Shown: positions 36,851-50,760 of the stretch, piece after piece
Layout of the letters: each line of letters begins with the position of its first letter
How positions within the stretch are numbered: position 1 is the first letter of the stretch
Origin: Stictocephala bisonia
Taxonomy: Eukaryota > Arthropoda > Insecta > Hemiptera > Membracidae
Assembly (NCBI GenBank): GCA_035578905.1
Contig: JAQJVL010000147.1
Coordinates: 1,840,906 to 1,904,905, forward strand
Length of the DNA: 64,000 bases
Reading direction: 5' to 3'
Notes under the pieces: model-generated
Seen by the model: only the letters and a program-made list of their open reading frames with translations
Database searches by the model: none
What the model was told of the DNA's origin: nothing
Program-made: the position numbers and the translations under genes

Positions 36851-37255
36851 ATTTGAGTGAACTAAATTGAGTTTCATCTAGTCATATTTATTAAAGAACT
36901 ATTAATAATAACATATAATCAACAGAAAATTTACAAATGTACATTGTGTTCGGTTCAATAGATTATTGTATATTATAGGGTGTAAAAGAAAATTAGATTA
37001 AAAAAAATTAAAAAAATAGATGAAATCCATAATTTACACCGCTGGAATAAAAAGGTTGCTTTATTTAATGTATGCACATTGGGAATTCCGTTTCAGTCAT
37101 TAGTCAAAAAACCGATTTGAAAATGAAAGGAAGATTTTTTAATTTTGGTAAAAATAAAAAAAATGTTTATAACAGTAGATTTAATATTTAACATTTTTGA
37201 GTATACCCAGCATATTTAAGATTCTAAATAATTACCAAATTACACGAAAAAAAAA
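36851..37255. other. AT-rich non-coding stretch
   Basis: Nothing is recognised. Confidence 0.5.
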
Positions 37256-37543
37256 TTGTGGAGAAAATTATTAAATTTAAAGCCTATTGAAGTCATACAT
37301 AATCGATCATTGGTTTTGAAAGGCGTAGAGCCGACAACGAGGAAGGGCCCAACACGCGTGTCAGACGTGCCGATTGTCACGGCCCCTGGGCTTTTTGTTA
37401 CTTTATGTAAGGTTTACATGATCCCCTGGCATTGTGCATCAGAATCAGAGATAAGATCACGTATCGCCTATTTCTCTGCCGTAGTAAGCGAAAAGAGAAG
37501 TTTAGTACTTTTAGAATTTCTTTTAAGGAGACAAGCGATTTAA
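37256..37543 (+). other. Open frame in a local GC rise, unrecognised
   Basis: The frame of about 95 codons starts at a TTG and spans a GC-rich patch (37,320-37,400) reading GAGCCGACAACGAGGAAGGG. The predicted protein shows no domain, signal peptide or repeat that I recognise. It may be part of a decayed element. No splice sites clearly bound it. Confidence 0.15.
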
Positions 37544-37599
37544 GATATTTCTGTTTGGCTTTAGCAATGAGTATCATCAATTTTAAACGTGTCTTAAGC

Positions 37600-38115
37600 A
37601 ATTAGTCACGTGCAGTTTTGAGAAACTTCAAAATATAAATCACGGGCAATCATGAGCCACTTGAGATTATTAGGCACACAATTTTTAACAAATTGCACCT
37701 ATTAATAGCTTACACTTTTGAGCCACTTGATAGCACTAATAACGTAAAGATATGAGCGGCTTTCAATTGCCAGTTACGTGCAATTATGAACCACCTGCTG
37801 TTTTTGGTCATGTCCTATGTTGAGCCAATTGCATTTATAATAGCTTCCAATTGTTAGCCACTTGCTATTACTAATCATGTTAAAAATAAGAGCCACTTTC
37901 AATTAATAGTCTCTTGAAACTACGAGTCATGTGCAATTATGAGCCGCATGAAAATGAGGCCTTATACAAGTTTTAGTCACATAAAATTACATGAAACTAA
38001 TAAGAGTTATAAAAGTGATATGTAATTAATTGTGAATGGTATTTCTTACATACTATTGTAAGAAATATCACGTAATTCTTAAGTCGCATACAGTTATGAC
38101 TCATGTGCAGTTCTG
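37600..38115. repeat. Degenerate irregular repeat of a GCAATTATGAGCCACTTG motif
   Basis: At least eight diverged occurrences lie at irregular 30-70 base spacing: CACGTGCAGTTTTGAG, GGGCAATCATGAGCCACTTG, CTTTTGAGCCACTTGATAG, TGCAATTATGAACCACCTG, TTGTTAGCCACTTGC, TGCAATTATGAGCCGCATG and ATGTGCAGTTCTGAG. This looks like an old tandem array blurred by mutation and indels. Confidence 0.55.
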
Positions 38116-38490
38116 AGAAAACAATCTTATTACCACTTTGTCCTTTAAGGTACGACTGGAATTTTTTCTCTTTAGTTATTGCCAATCAACTAAACTGTTT
38201 ACAATAATGATTTCTTGTACACCGTCCCATCTCTGGTTATTTAACATCCTCAGTTACTGGATGTTAAGGAACGGAAGTTTTGGGCTCTGTAGCAAGTTAT
38301 TTCTACATTCCACCTTAAATACCGGTTCCTTGGAAAGCAATGTTTAACCCATAGAAGCCACGTCTGTCTACTAAATAGTAACAAGACAGCCGCAGCAATC
38401 TACTATTCTCTACATATGACGAACTTAGTCTACGTGGATATTTTATTTTTTAGACTGAGAATGCGAAATATTTCAGGGTTTGTCATGCCA
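38116..38490. other. Non-coding stretch
   Basis: Nothing is recognised. The + frame at 38,138-38,347 lacks family features. Confidence 0.45.
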
Positions 38491-38580
38491 CACGTGTAAC
38501 GTCGAGTCTCTTTGTTGTGTTTTAGGTTTACCTTTCCCCTGATGACGGTAACCGAAACGTCTTGAATGGCTTTTGTATTC
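38491..38580 (+). ncRNA. Hammerhead-ribozyme-like motif, probably a Penelope-like relic
   Basis: The order ACGTC (38,499-38,503), then CTGATGA (38,539-38,545), then GAAACGT (38,554-38,560) matches a type III hammerhead. Stem III would be ACGU:ACGU, with the cleavage site after the C of GUC. Stem II (CGGTAACC) gives only two or three pairs, and stem I (GAGTCTC against CTTTCCC) pairs poorly, so activity is doubtful. Hammerheads of this short-stem type are known in Penelope-like elements, and a Penelope-like remnant lies 3.6 kb downstream. No coding remnant was found next to this motif. Confidence 0.35.
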
Positions 38581-39318
38581 TTTCTGATGGTGATAAATTC
38601 CACAGAAATCTTAAAATACTTGTGAATACATCGTTGTCAACAGAAAAAATGCCCATTTTCTGCTTTACATATGTATTTTTAAAATATTTTCTTTAGAAAC
38701 GAAAAATATACATTATAGTTTTTGTTGTATATAATTGGTATAAAATTACTAAAAGGAAGGTATATTTGAACGTCGAATTAAGTTGCTTGAGACATATTTT
38801 GTTTAGTCTTCTGAGAGGATCAGTTTATATTTGTAAGTTTATTTGGTTATCTGTCAACTAGGCTGGGTAATAAGGGTTTCTTAGCATGGAGGGCATTTTA
38901 TTAGTTTTTACGTTTATTAGGGTACTTAAATTTCCGTACAAAATGAACAAAATAATACAATTAATTTCATAACTTTTTCTTTTTACTGAATGCAAATTTA
39001 ATAGTTGATGGGCACGATTGGAAAGAATTTTTGTATATTGATATCCTTATACTACTAAAATACATTTTGTAGACAGTTATCTGAAAGCGTGTTTGTATTG
39101 TTACTTACTTATCTTATTACTAAAAAATCGGTAATTATTTTAAATTTCTTTCCTTAACATATTATACTGAAACAATACAAAAATTAACATGGATGTATTT
39201 TTTTATTGCAGCTTATTCAGAAATAGTAATAAAAATAGCAAGGATAAAAATATGTACATAAATTTAGTATTACAGTATTCAATTCGTCGGAAGTCACTGA
39301 AGGTCACCCAGCACTTAC
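38581..39318. other. Non-coding stretch
   Basis: Nothing is recognised. Confidence 0.5.
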
Positions 39319-39480
39319 TTCCATAACTATAGACCACGCCACTCGTGCATTAAATCCATCGTTGTTTGCAGTTAACCGGAGGAAATTGCCCAGTGACTGG
39401 ACGGGTACACACGTGAAGTTGAGACGTCATTGTGTGCGGTTTTACTCATCTTCTTAGAAACCGAATGGCGAGGAAGGTGC
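39319..39480 (-). promoter_or_regulatory. Possible 5'-UTR exon with donor (weak)
   Basis: On the - strand a block richer in CpG than its surroundings ends GTTATGGAA before a consensus donor GTAAGTG (39,318-39,312). Its first ATG opens only 19 codons, so it would be non-coding. It contains a GACGTC. It sits between the 50.8 kb and 33.8 kb candidate exons and would fit as another 5' exon of the same gene. An ATGGCGAGGAAG in the opposite direction, followed by GTGCGTG (39,463-39,483), is an alternative + strand reading. Confidence 0.2.
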
Positions 39481-39785
39481 GTGAAATTTCACGATTTCAA
39501 GAATTAGGTTGTCACCACTTCACGAAATCCGTATGACATAGTTTCCCGGTTTATGATATGTAGTAGTAGAGTTATTTCGGCATGTTTTGTGTCTAACACA
39601 TTTCAGTTCTTGGGATAGGATTCTTTATGGTGGGGAAGATCGTTAGTGTTATTGTGATACGCATTAGCAAATTATGAATGGTTTGTTACAACATTATAGT
39701 TCATGGTCTTATAAGAGCCTATTAATCCAAACTAATTGGTCTTGCACGTGCTTTGACCTGTCATAACATGCGCACTGTACAGGGT

Positions 39786-40066
39786 GACAAAAATGTTTGG
39801 AAACACACAAACATTTTCTTTATTGATCAAAATAGAAATTCGAAACTTTTACAATCTCTACAGGTATTGAGCATCTACTTTTGTAACAACGTTTTGTCAT
39901 TTCAAAATGACAACTAACGGAGGACGCCCTGTTGAGAGTATCGTCATTATCCTTTATGGAAGCCTATGACTGAATCGTATGTCACGGATCGAATCTATAT
40001 GGGATCACTCTATCAGATAATAGAGCACTTTGGCTATTGAAAATGTTCTGATGTTAAACAATTTCA
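39786..40066 (+). repeat. Dispersed repeat family R3, copy 1
   Basis: It starts CAGGGTGACAAAAATGTTTG. It shares with 43,745-44,055, in order and orientation, TGTTTGGAAACAC, AAATTCGAAACTTTT, ACTAACGG, and TCTATCAGATAATAGAG followed by ACTTTGG. It is probably a non-autonomous DNA element. No terminal inverted repeat was confirmed. Confidence 0.6.
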
Positions 40067-42117
<2,051 letters not shown>

Positions 42118-43110
42118 TAAACCCACGCATACTGATCCATACATAACAAATGACTCCAATTATTCACAAGCACAAAAGAGAGCTGTATTCCATTCTCTTA
42201 TTTTTAGGTTAATAAATACACCTCTATCAGAAGAACGATTAAAAAAGAACTAAAGTATATCAAACGTGTGGCAATTTTCAATGGACATGATACCAATTTA
42301 TAGATGCTAAAAAAGCGAAAAAGAAGCAAGAGAAAAAATCAAAAACAAAACTTATACCTATAAAAGAAAAAAATAATAATTGGAATAGTATAACACGGAC
42401 AAAATATTCAAATTCTATCAACAAAACATTTAAAAAACACACAAATATAAATATTTCATATAAAACTAAAAGTAATTTGAAAAGTAAATTAAAAAATCCA
42501 AAAGATACTGAGAATGACGAAAATAAATCAGGAATTAAATAAACTGCAATGACTGTAACAGCAAATACATAGGCCAAACAAAAAGGAAAATTAAAGAAAG
42601 ATTTCAAGAACATTTTTCACATAAAAAATTTAATAGAGAAGAAAAATCTGCAATTGCCAATCACTGCATTAACACTGGCCATAGTATTACAAAACATAAT
42701 TAAACATTATTAAAACATATAACAACACCACGATATTTAAATGCATGGGAATCATGGTACATTATTAAAGCAAATTCTGAAAATTTATAAAACCAAGATG
42801 GACCGATTCAAAATTCTATTTTACTTTCAAAACTATAAACAAAATTAATTTAAATTCCATCTATAATACTTTCAAATACATAATAAAACTAACATTTAGA
42901 ATAATAAATAATGTTAAAAATTTATGTTCAAAGCCATGAAAAAACGGTTAAAATAGCCACGAAAGTTAAAAATTTTAAAACATATGTTTATATAAATTTA
43001 TATTACATTTATTTACTTTTTGTATATTTATTTGTGATGTGTCTGACGATCATAGTCTAGCTATCGAAAGGCCTCACTAATAAAGTTTTTATTGGTTTTA
43101 AATTGTGTTA
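42118..43110 (+). pseudogene. Penelope-like retroelement remnant: RT C-terminus and GIY-YIG domain
   Basis: On the + strand the sequence reads KPTHTDPYITNDSNYS, then QKRAVFHSLIFRLINTPLSE (about 42,118-42,235). This is the typical stretch after the Penelope reverse transcriptase core. A Lys/Asn-rich linker follows, then SGIK, a frame break at 42,540, and NCNDCNSKYIGQTKRKIKER with FQEH (42,542-42,625), a GIY-YIG endonuclease domain. The Tyr-Ile-Gly, the following Arg and the Glu are visible; the first Tyr is lost at the break. Further stops follow NTGHSITKHN. The RT catalytic motifs are absent, so this is a 5'-truncated dead copy. A CTGACGA...GAAA motif near the end (43,043-43,069) is listed separately. 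The - strand frame at 42,278-42,613 is a shadow. Confidence 0.85.
43043..43069 (+). ncRNA. Hammerhead-core-like motif in the Penelope-like 3' region
   Basis: CTGACGA is followed by TCATAG-TCTAG-CTATC and then GAAA. The ATAG/CTAT arms give a plausible stem II of four pairs between the two conserved core boxes. A stem III partner with a cleavage site was not found upstream, so only the half-motif is supported. Its position at the 3' end of a Penelope-like remnant is where such motifs are expected. Confidence 0.35.
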
Positions 43111-43744
43111 TTTTTAAAAACTATTAATGTAGTTGACGAGTTGGATTTTAAGGAGGAATGAGACAAGACGGCATTACATCAGCGGTTATGATGATGATGA
43201 TGATCTTTTGTTATACACTGTTGTCCTCAGAGTACGGCACGAGTCGCGTTACACAACGAGAATTCGATTACTCTGTTAATTACGTAAGAGTTAGAGAACA
43301 AGTCAGCAAAGTTCGGATTGCTGAATCAACTTTTTTACTCTCAGCACATTACAATCATTTCGAAAAGTGCTTTCATTATCTATGTGGACATCTAGGTGAA
43401 AATCAGTAGCAATTGTACACGCAGCCTGTATAATTTACTATTTAGGCAATAGCCGGGTATTCTATGCAATTAGTAATTGTTTTAAGTAGTAAGGAAAACA
43501 TAATTACCAAGATAAGGATTATGTTATATGTGAATAATATAAAAAATAAAACTAACTATAGTTTCTTTTTAGGGAGACAAAACATTTATTCACTCGAGTA
43601 CTTCTATAGATAATACTATAGATAGTACAAAAGACAAAAATTGACATTTAAAAGTTTAAAATGTTTTAATTTGTATTATAAAGTTCATTATTCTACTAGA
43701 ATGAATAAATAGCATTAAATTCAATATGATGGAAGCATACAGGA
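43111..43744. other. Non-coding stretch
   Basis: Contains a short (ATG)n run near 43,188-43,203, inside a + frame (43,158-43,409) that has no recognised domain. Nothing else is supported. Confidence 0.45.
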
Positions 43745-44055
43745 ATATGTATATTGTGTTTGGAAACACCTAAATATATTCTTTACTACTCGAAATATAA
43801 ATTCGAAACTTTTTACAATCGTGATAGGGATTGGGCACATACCTTTTGGAACATTGTTTAGTTATCTCATACTAACGGGAGACGTCATGTCTAGGGTATA
43901 GTCAATAGTCTTATTGGGAGCGTATACCTTGTGATACATAACTTTAAAGGTTATAGTGAACTGAATTGAATGCCACAAACTGCTTATATTAGGAATCAAT
44001 CTATCAGATAATAGAGTACTTTGGGTATTGAAAATTGGTAATATTCAACAATTTT
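43745..44055 (+). repeat. Dispersed repeat family R3, copy 2
   Basis: The counterpart of 39,786-40,066, in the same orientation 4 kb away. Shared blocks include TGTGTTTGGAAACACCTAAA, AAATTCGAAACTTTTTACAA and TCTATCAGATAATAGAG. The Penelope-like remnant and the GT tract lie between the copies. Confidence 0.6.
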
Positions 44056-44775
44056 ACTTTAACTTGGTTCTTGCGACAGTAATTTCCTAACATTTAAAAA
44101 AAGGATTTATTGATATAAAACAACACTATCATTTTGATCTGGTTTTATTGATACATTTTTGTTACAATATAAGTGTGTAAATGATGATTAATTTTATTAA
44201 TTTCTTATAAAAACTTACGAAAAAAATTTACGATGTTAGAAAAGGCTTAACACTAACCTTTTAGCACCATTTGGTGACAAAGTAAACGTTTGAACCGTCT
44301 CACTTCTTCAATTTGACAATAAAGTTAGAATAAAATTGCTTAAAATCACAAACTTTCTAGAACTAGAACGTAGTTTAGTAACGTTGAAACGCATTACTTT
44401 TATTTCTGTATGCTAAACTTTAAACACAGTATTAATAATGTATCAGAGGTTGTTGTCTCTTCTTTAGAAAAATGTACATGTAAAGGCAAACGAAGGAAGT
44501 TTAAAAGGCAGACAAACCAATAGTGAATTAATTATAAAAAACTGTGCATCTTTATTTCAGTTATATATATATATATATAAATATATCATATTAATCCTGC
44601 TACAATACTCGACTGAAAATAGTAATTTACAAATTTATGATTGTTTTTATTTTATAAAGTACGGTAATTATTTGATTGTAAATTTTTAATATAAATGTAA
44701 AAAAAATAAAATAATAATAAAAAGTATGAAATGGAAATTGTACAGAGGTGTACACTTGTAAGATGTAATAAATAC
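44056..44775. other. AT-rich non-coding stretch
   Basis: Includes an (AT)n run at about 44,561-44,587. Partial satellite-like words (ACACTTGTAAGATG) appear just before the 79-bp array. Nothing is coding. Confidence 0.5.
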
Positions 44776-47700
44776 CGTTCCATAGGCCTACAGGTACAAT
44801 ATTGTTAATATAACTGCTAAGTTTTACAGGGATAAGACTTGTAAGATACATCATTTACGCCGGTTCCTATAGGTACAATATTGTTAATATAACTGCTAAG
44901 TTTTACATCGATAAGACTTGTAAGATAAATCATTTACGCCGGTTCATACAGGTACAATATTGTTAATATAACTGCTATGTTTTACTGGGATAGACTTGTA
45001 AGATAAATCATTTACGCCGGGTCATAAAGGTACAATATTGTTAATATAACTGCTAAGTTTTACAGGGATAAGACTTGTAAGAGAAATCATTTACGCCGGT
45101 TCATATAGGTACAATATTGTTAATATCACTGCTAAGTTTTACAGGGATAAGACTTGTAAGATAAATCATTTTCGCCGGTTCACAAAGGTACAATATTGTT
45201 AATATAACTGCTAAGTTTTACATCGATAAGACTTGTAAGATAAATCATTTACGCCGGTTCATACAGGTACAATATTGTTAATATAACTGCTATGTTTTAC
45301 TGGGATAGACTTGTAAGATAAATCATTTACGCCGGGTCATAAAGGTACAATATTGTTAATATAACTGCTAAGTTTTACTGGGATAAGACGTGTAAGATAA
45401 ATCATTTACGCCGGTTCATACAGGTACAATATTGTTAATATAACTGCTATGTTTTACTGGGATAGACTTGTAAGATAAATCATTTACGCCGGTTCCTACA
45501 GGTACAATATTGTTAATATAACTGCTAAGTTTTACATCGATAAGACTTGTAAGATAAATCATTTACGCCGGTTCATACAGGTACAATATTGTTAATATAA
45601 CTGCTATGTTTTACTGGGATAGACTTGTAAGATAAATCATTTACGCCGGTTCCTACAGGTACAATATTGTTAATATAACTGCTAAGTTTTACTGGGATAA
45701 GACTTGTAAGATAAATCATTTACGCCGGTTCATACAGGTACAATATTGTTAATATAACTGCTAAGTTTTACTGGGATAAGACTTGTAAGATAAATCATTT
45801 ACGCCGGTTCCTATAGGTACAATATTGTTAATATAACTGCTAAGTTTTACTGGGATAAGACTTGTAAGATAAATCATTTACGCCGGTTCCTATAGGTACA
45901 ATATTGTTAATATAACTGCTAAGTTTTACATCGATAAGACTTGTAAGAGAAATCATTTACGCCGGTTCATACAGGTACAATATTGTTAATATAACTGCTA
46001 AGTTTTACAGGGATAAGACTTGTAAGATAAATCATTTACGCCGGTTCCTACAGGTACAATATTGTTAATATAACTGCTAAGTTTTACTGGGATAGACTTG
46101 TAAGATAAATCATTTACGCCGGTTCCTATAGGTACAATATTGTTAATATAACTGCTATGTTTTACTGGGATAGACTTGTAAGATAAATCATTTACGCCGG
46201 TTCCTATAGGTACAATATTGTTAATATAACTGCTAAGTTTTACTGGGATAGACTTGTAAGATAAATCATTTACGCAGGTTCATACAGGTACAATATTGTT
46301 AATATAACTGCTATGTTTTACTGGGATAGACTTGTAAGATAAATCATTTACGCCGGTTCCTATAGGTACAATATTGTTAATATAACTGCTAAGTTTTACT
46401 GGGATAGACTTGTAAGATAAATCATTTACGCCGGTTCCTATAGGTACAATATTGTTAATATAACTGCTAAGTTTTACTGGGATAGACTTGTAAGATAAAT
46501 CATTTACGCCGGTTCCTATAGGTACAATATTGTTAATATAACTGCTATGTTTTACTGGGATAGACTTGTAAGATAAATCATTTACGCCGGGTCATAAAGG
46601 TACAATATTGTTAATATAACTGCTAAGTTTTACTGGGATAAGACTTGTAAGATAAATCATTTACGCCGGTTCCTACAGGTACAATATTGTTAATATAACT
46701 GCTATGTTTTACTGGGATAGACTTGTAAGATAAATCATTTACGCCGGTTCCTACAGGTACAATATTGTTAATATAACTGCTATGTTTTACTGGGATAGAC
46801 TTGTAAGATAAATCATTTACGCCGGTTCCTATAGGTACAATATTGTTAATATAACTGCTAAGTTTTACTGGGATAGACTTGTAAGATAAATCATTTACGC
46901 CGGTTCATACAGGTACAATATTGTTAATATAACTGTTATGTTTTACTGGGATAGACTTGTAAGATAAATCATTTACGCCGGGTCATAAAGGTACAATATT
47001 GTTAATATAACTGCTATGTTTTACTGGGATAGACTTGTAAGATAAATCATTTACGCCGGTTCCTATAGGTACAATATTGTTAATATAACTGCTATGTTTT
47101 ACTGGGATAGACTTGTAAGATAAATCATTTACGCCGGTTCCTATAGGTACAATATTGTTAATATAACTGCTAAGTTTTACTGGGATAGACTTGTAAGATA
47201 AATCATTTACGCCGGTTCATACAGGTACAATATTGTTAATATAACTGCTATGTTTTACTGGGATAGACTTGTAAGATAAATCATTTACGCCGGTTCCTAT
47301 AGGTACAATATTGTTAATATAACTGCTAAGTTTTACTGGGATAGACTTGTAAGATCAATCATTTACGCCGGTTCCTATAGGTACAATATTGTTAATATAA
47401 CTGCTAAGTTTTACTGGGATAGACTTGTAAGATAAATCATTTACGCCGGTTCCTATAGGTACAATATTGTTAATATAACTGCTATGTTTTACTGGGATAG
47501 ACTTGTAAGATAAATCATTTACGCCGGGTCATAAAGGTACAATATTGTTAATATAACTGCTAAGTTTTACTGGGATAAGACTTGTAAGATAAATCATTTA
47601 CGCCGGTTCCTATAGGTACAATATTGTTAATATAACTGCTAAGTTTTACTGGGATAGACTTGTAAGATAAATCATTTACGCCGGTTCCTATAGGTACAAT

Positions 47701-49287
47701 ATTGTTAATATAACTGCTAAGTTTTACAGGGATAAGACTTGTAAGATAAATCATTTACGCCGGGTCATAAAGGTACAATATTGTTAATATAACTGTTAAG
47801 TTTTACAGGGATAAGACTTGTAAGATAAATCATTTACGCCGGGTCATAAAGGTACAATATTGTTAATATAACTGTTAAGTTTTACAGGGATAAGACTTGT
47901 AAGATAAATCATTTACGCCGGGTCATAAAGGTACAATATTGTTAATATAACTGCTAAGTTTTACAGGGATAAGACTTGTAAGATAAATCATTTACGCCGG
48001 GTCATAAAGGTACAATATTGTTAATATAACTGTTAAGTTTTACAGGGATAAGACTTGTAAGATAAATCATTTACGCCGGGTCATAAAGGTACAATATTGT
48101 TAATATAACTGTTAAGTTTTACAGGGATAAGACTTGTAAGATAAATCATTTACGCCGGGTCATAAAGGTACAATATTGTTAATATAACTGCTAAGTTTTA
48201 CAGGGATAAGACTTGTAAGATAAATCATTTACGCCGGGTCATAAAGGTACAATATTGTTAATATAACTGTTAAGTTTTACAGGGATAAGACTTGTAAGAT
48301 AAATCATTTACGCCGGTTCCTATAGGTACAATATTGTTAATATAACTGCTAAGTTTTACAGGGATAAGACTTGTAAGAGAAATCATTTACGCCGGTTCAT
48401 ACAGGTACAATATTGTTAATATAACTGCTAAGTTTTACAGGGATAAGACTTGTAAGAGAAATCATTTACGCCGGTTCATATAGGTACAATATTGTTAATA
48501 TCACTGCTAAGTTTTACAGGGATAAGACTTGTAAGATAAATCATTTTCGCCGGTTCATAAAGGTACAATATTGTTAATATAACTGTGAAGTTTTACAGGG
48601 ATAAGACTTGTAAGATAAATCATTTACGCCGGTTCATACAGGTACAATATTGTTAATATAACTGTGAAGTTTTACAGGGATAAGACTTGTAAGATAAATC
48701 ATTTACGCCGGTTCATACAGGTACAATATTGTTAATATAACTGTGAAGTTTTACAGGGATAAGACTAGTAAGATAAATAATTTACGCCGGTTCATACAGG
48801 TACAATATTGTTAATATAACTGCTAAGTTTTACAGGGATAAGACTAGTAAGATAAATCATTTACGCCGGTTTATATAGGTACAATATTGTTAATATAACT
48901 GCTAAGTTTTACAGGGATAAGACTAGTAAGATAAATCATTTACGCCGGTTCATACAGGTACAATATTGTTAATATAACTGCTAAGTTTTACAGGGATAAG
49001 ACTAGTAAGATAAATCATTTACGCCGGTTTATATAGGTACAATATTGTTAATATAACTGTGAAGTTTTACAGGGATAAGACTTGTAAGATAAATAATTTA
49101 CGCCGGTTCATACAGGTACAGTATTGTTAATATAACTGCTAAGTTTTACAGGGATAAGACTAGTAAGATAAATCATTTACGCCGGTTTATATAGGTACAA
49201 TATTGTTAATATAACTGCTAGGTTTTACAGGGATAAGACTTGTTAGATAAATCATTTACGCCAGTTCATACAAGTACAATATTGTAA
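44776..49287 (+). repeat. 79-bp satellite array, about 57 copies
   Basis: The unit reads GTTCCTATAGGTACAATATT, GTTAATATAACTGCTAAGTT, TTACTGGGATAAGACTTGTA, AGATAAATCATTTACGCCG. A 78-bp variant has GATAGACTTG in place of GATAAGACTTG. Other diagnostic sites are TTCCTATAGG / TTCATACAGG / GTCATAAAGG, GCTAAG / GCTATG / GTTAAG / GTGAAG, and ACTGGG / ACAGGG / ACATCG. Variants occur in blocks: nearly identical GTCATAAAGG-GTTAAG-ACAGGG units fill 47,765-48,310, and GACTAGTAAG units fill 48,750-49,170. Every unit contains the 10-bp palindrome ACAATATTGT. Short - strand frames arise only where 78- and 79-bp units combine favourably. Confidence 0.97.
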
Positions 49288-50760
49288 CTGATAACGGTCA
49301 TACAAGGTGTTTAATGTCAGTGTTGCTTCGATATACGATATGCAAGTGTTAAGTCGTGTTATAAATTATATATATTCCTCTGTCCAACAAATCATTTTAA
49401 TTATAATAGTAATAAATCTTTATTTGTGTTTGATAACAGATTGATGTATACAAAACGTCATATTATGCTGAGAATAAAAGTGGAAAAAGTTAAATTTAAT
49501 GTCATGTATAATTTATTTATCTAACATTATCATTAATATTCTTTATAATTTTTTTAGGTATCTCATATTGAAATCTAGTAATGAGTCATGAATAAACCGA
49601 GTGTTATTTGTAATTTAGTTTAAGAGCTAACTTAATATGGGGTAACGTACATGTAATTCTTATGAATATTCGTGTCATAATCTGTCGTTTTATCTACTAT
49701 ACTTTTTTTTCTAATCTAGTCTTTGATTTTCTATAGTGAGTAATTTTACAAGAGCAATGGAAAAGTGCTGAAAACTCATACTGCTATGCGTTAAGAATAA
49801 TATATACTAATGTACATTTTCGTATTTTGTAAATACAACAAATATATAAGCTTACAGTATTAACAAAACAAGAAAATAATTATATATTCTCAATGCATAA
49901 GAGCATGGGTTTTCAGCACTTTGTTTGCTAATTATATGAGCTTTGTTAAGGTGTCTTCCTGGTTCGAAAATTAATTTTGTCAGTAAAAAAATCTGTACAT
50001 AGTAAAAATAAAATTACCACACCCATTGCCTTTACGTATTTAATCCATGGTGTCCCGGATTTATTTTTGCACACACTTCATTTGTTAGTTTAACTTCACC
50101 CAAAATGATGTTAATGGCATATTATTATCGCTTAACATCGTTATGTTACATTTAAATATAACCATTATTTTAAACTCTACAATAATTGAATAATATTTTT
50201 GATTCATCTTGACATGAAGTACGTCAAAGTAGAAAAACTAACAGTTTTATCCCATTCATATATTATATTAACACAAATGATAGTTTCAGTGTTTATAAAT
50301 ATATTTTAATCTACTATATGATTAAAATTAAGTAGTAAACATACTTTATATAAATTTACTGTAATTAGTGATTTGCAAGTTCTTAAAAATATTGTGTTTA
50401 CGGTGTTATTTATGATATATGATGACACAACGTAAACATTTTAGTTAATGTTCATTTTAAGTATATTTGCTATTTTGAGCAGCATTATTCTTCCATTTTT
50501 TATTGTTTTTATTTTATGAGTTGAAACGTTATCGTTAGACATTGATTTGCAGTTGTTTGACAGTTTAATACCGTCGTTCTGTAAACATTTTTAATTGAAA
50601 TAATTGATTCTTTTGGGCCCTTTCGTGGATTGCTATAGCTAATAATTGTTTAATCACAACATGTTGTGTTTTAATTGAAATAAAAGCAAAATTAACGAAC
50701 CAATCAGTTAATAAAACACGATAAATAAATATTGTATTTGACTAAGGTTCGTTGACTTAC
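49288..50760. other. AT-rich non-coding stretch, possible intron
   Basis: Nothing is recognised. If the 50.76 kb exon is real, this is the first part of its intron on the - strand. Confidence 0.45.

Noticed and set aside
42278..42613. - strand Phe/Leu-rich frame resembling a membrane protein
   Set aside because: Antisense of the Lys/Asn-rich linker of the Penelope-like remnant on the + strand.
43158..43409. + strand frame of 83 codons with a Met run
   Set aside because: The Met run is an (ATG)n microsatellite. No splice sites or domain support the rest.
47560..47754. - strand repeat-protein frame in the 79-bp array
   Set aside because: It exists only where 78- and 79-bp units happen to keep frame. 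Elsewhere in the same array it is closed.
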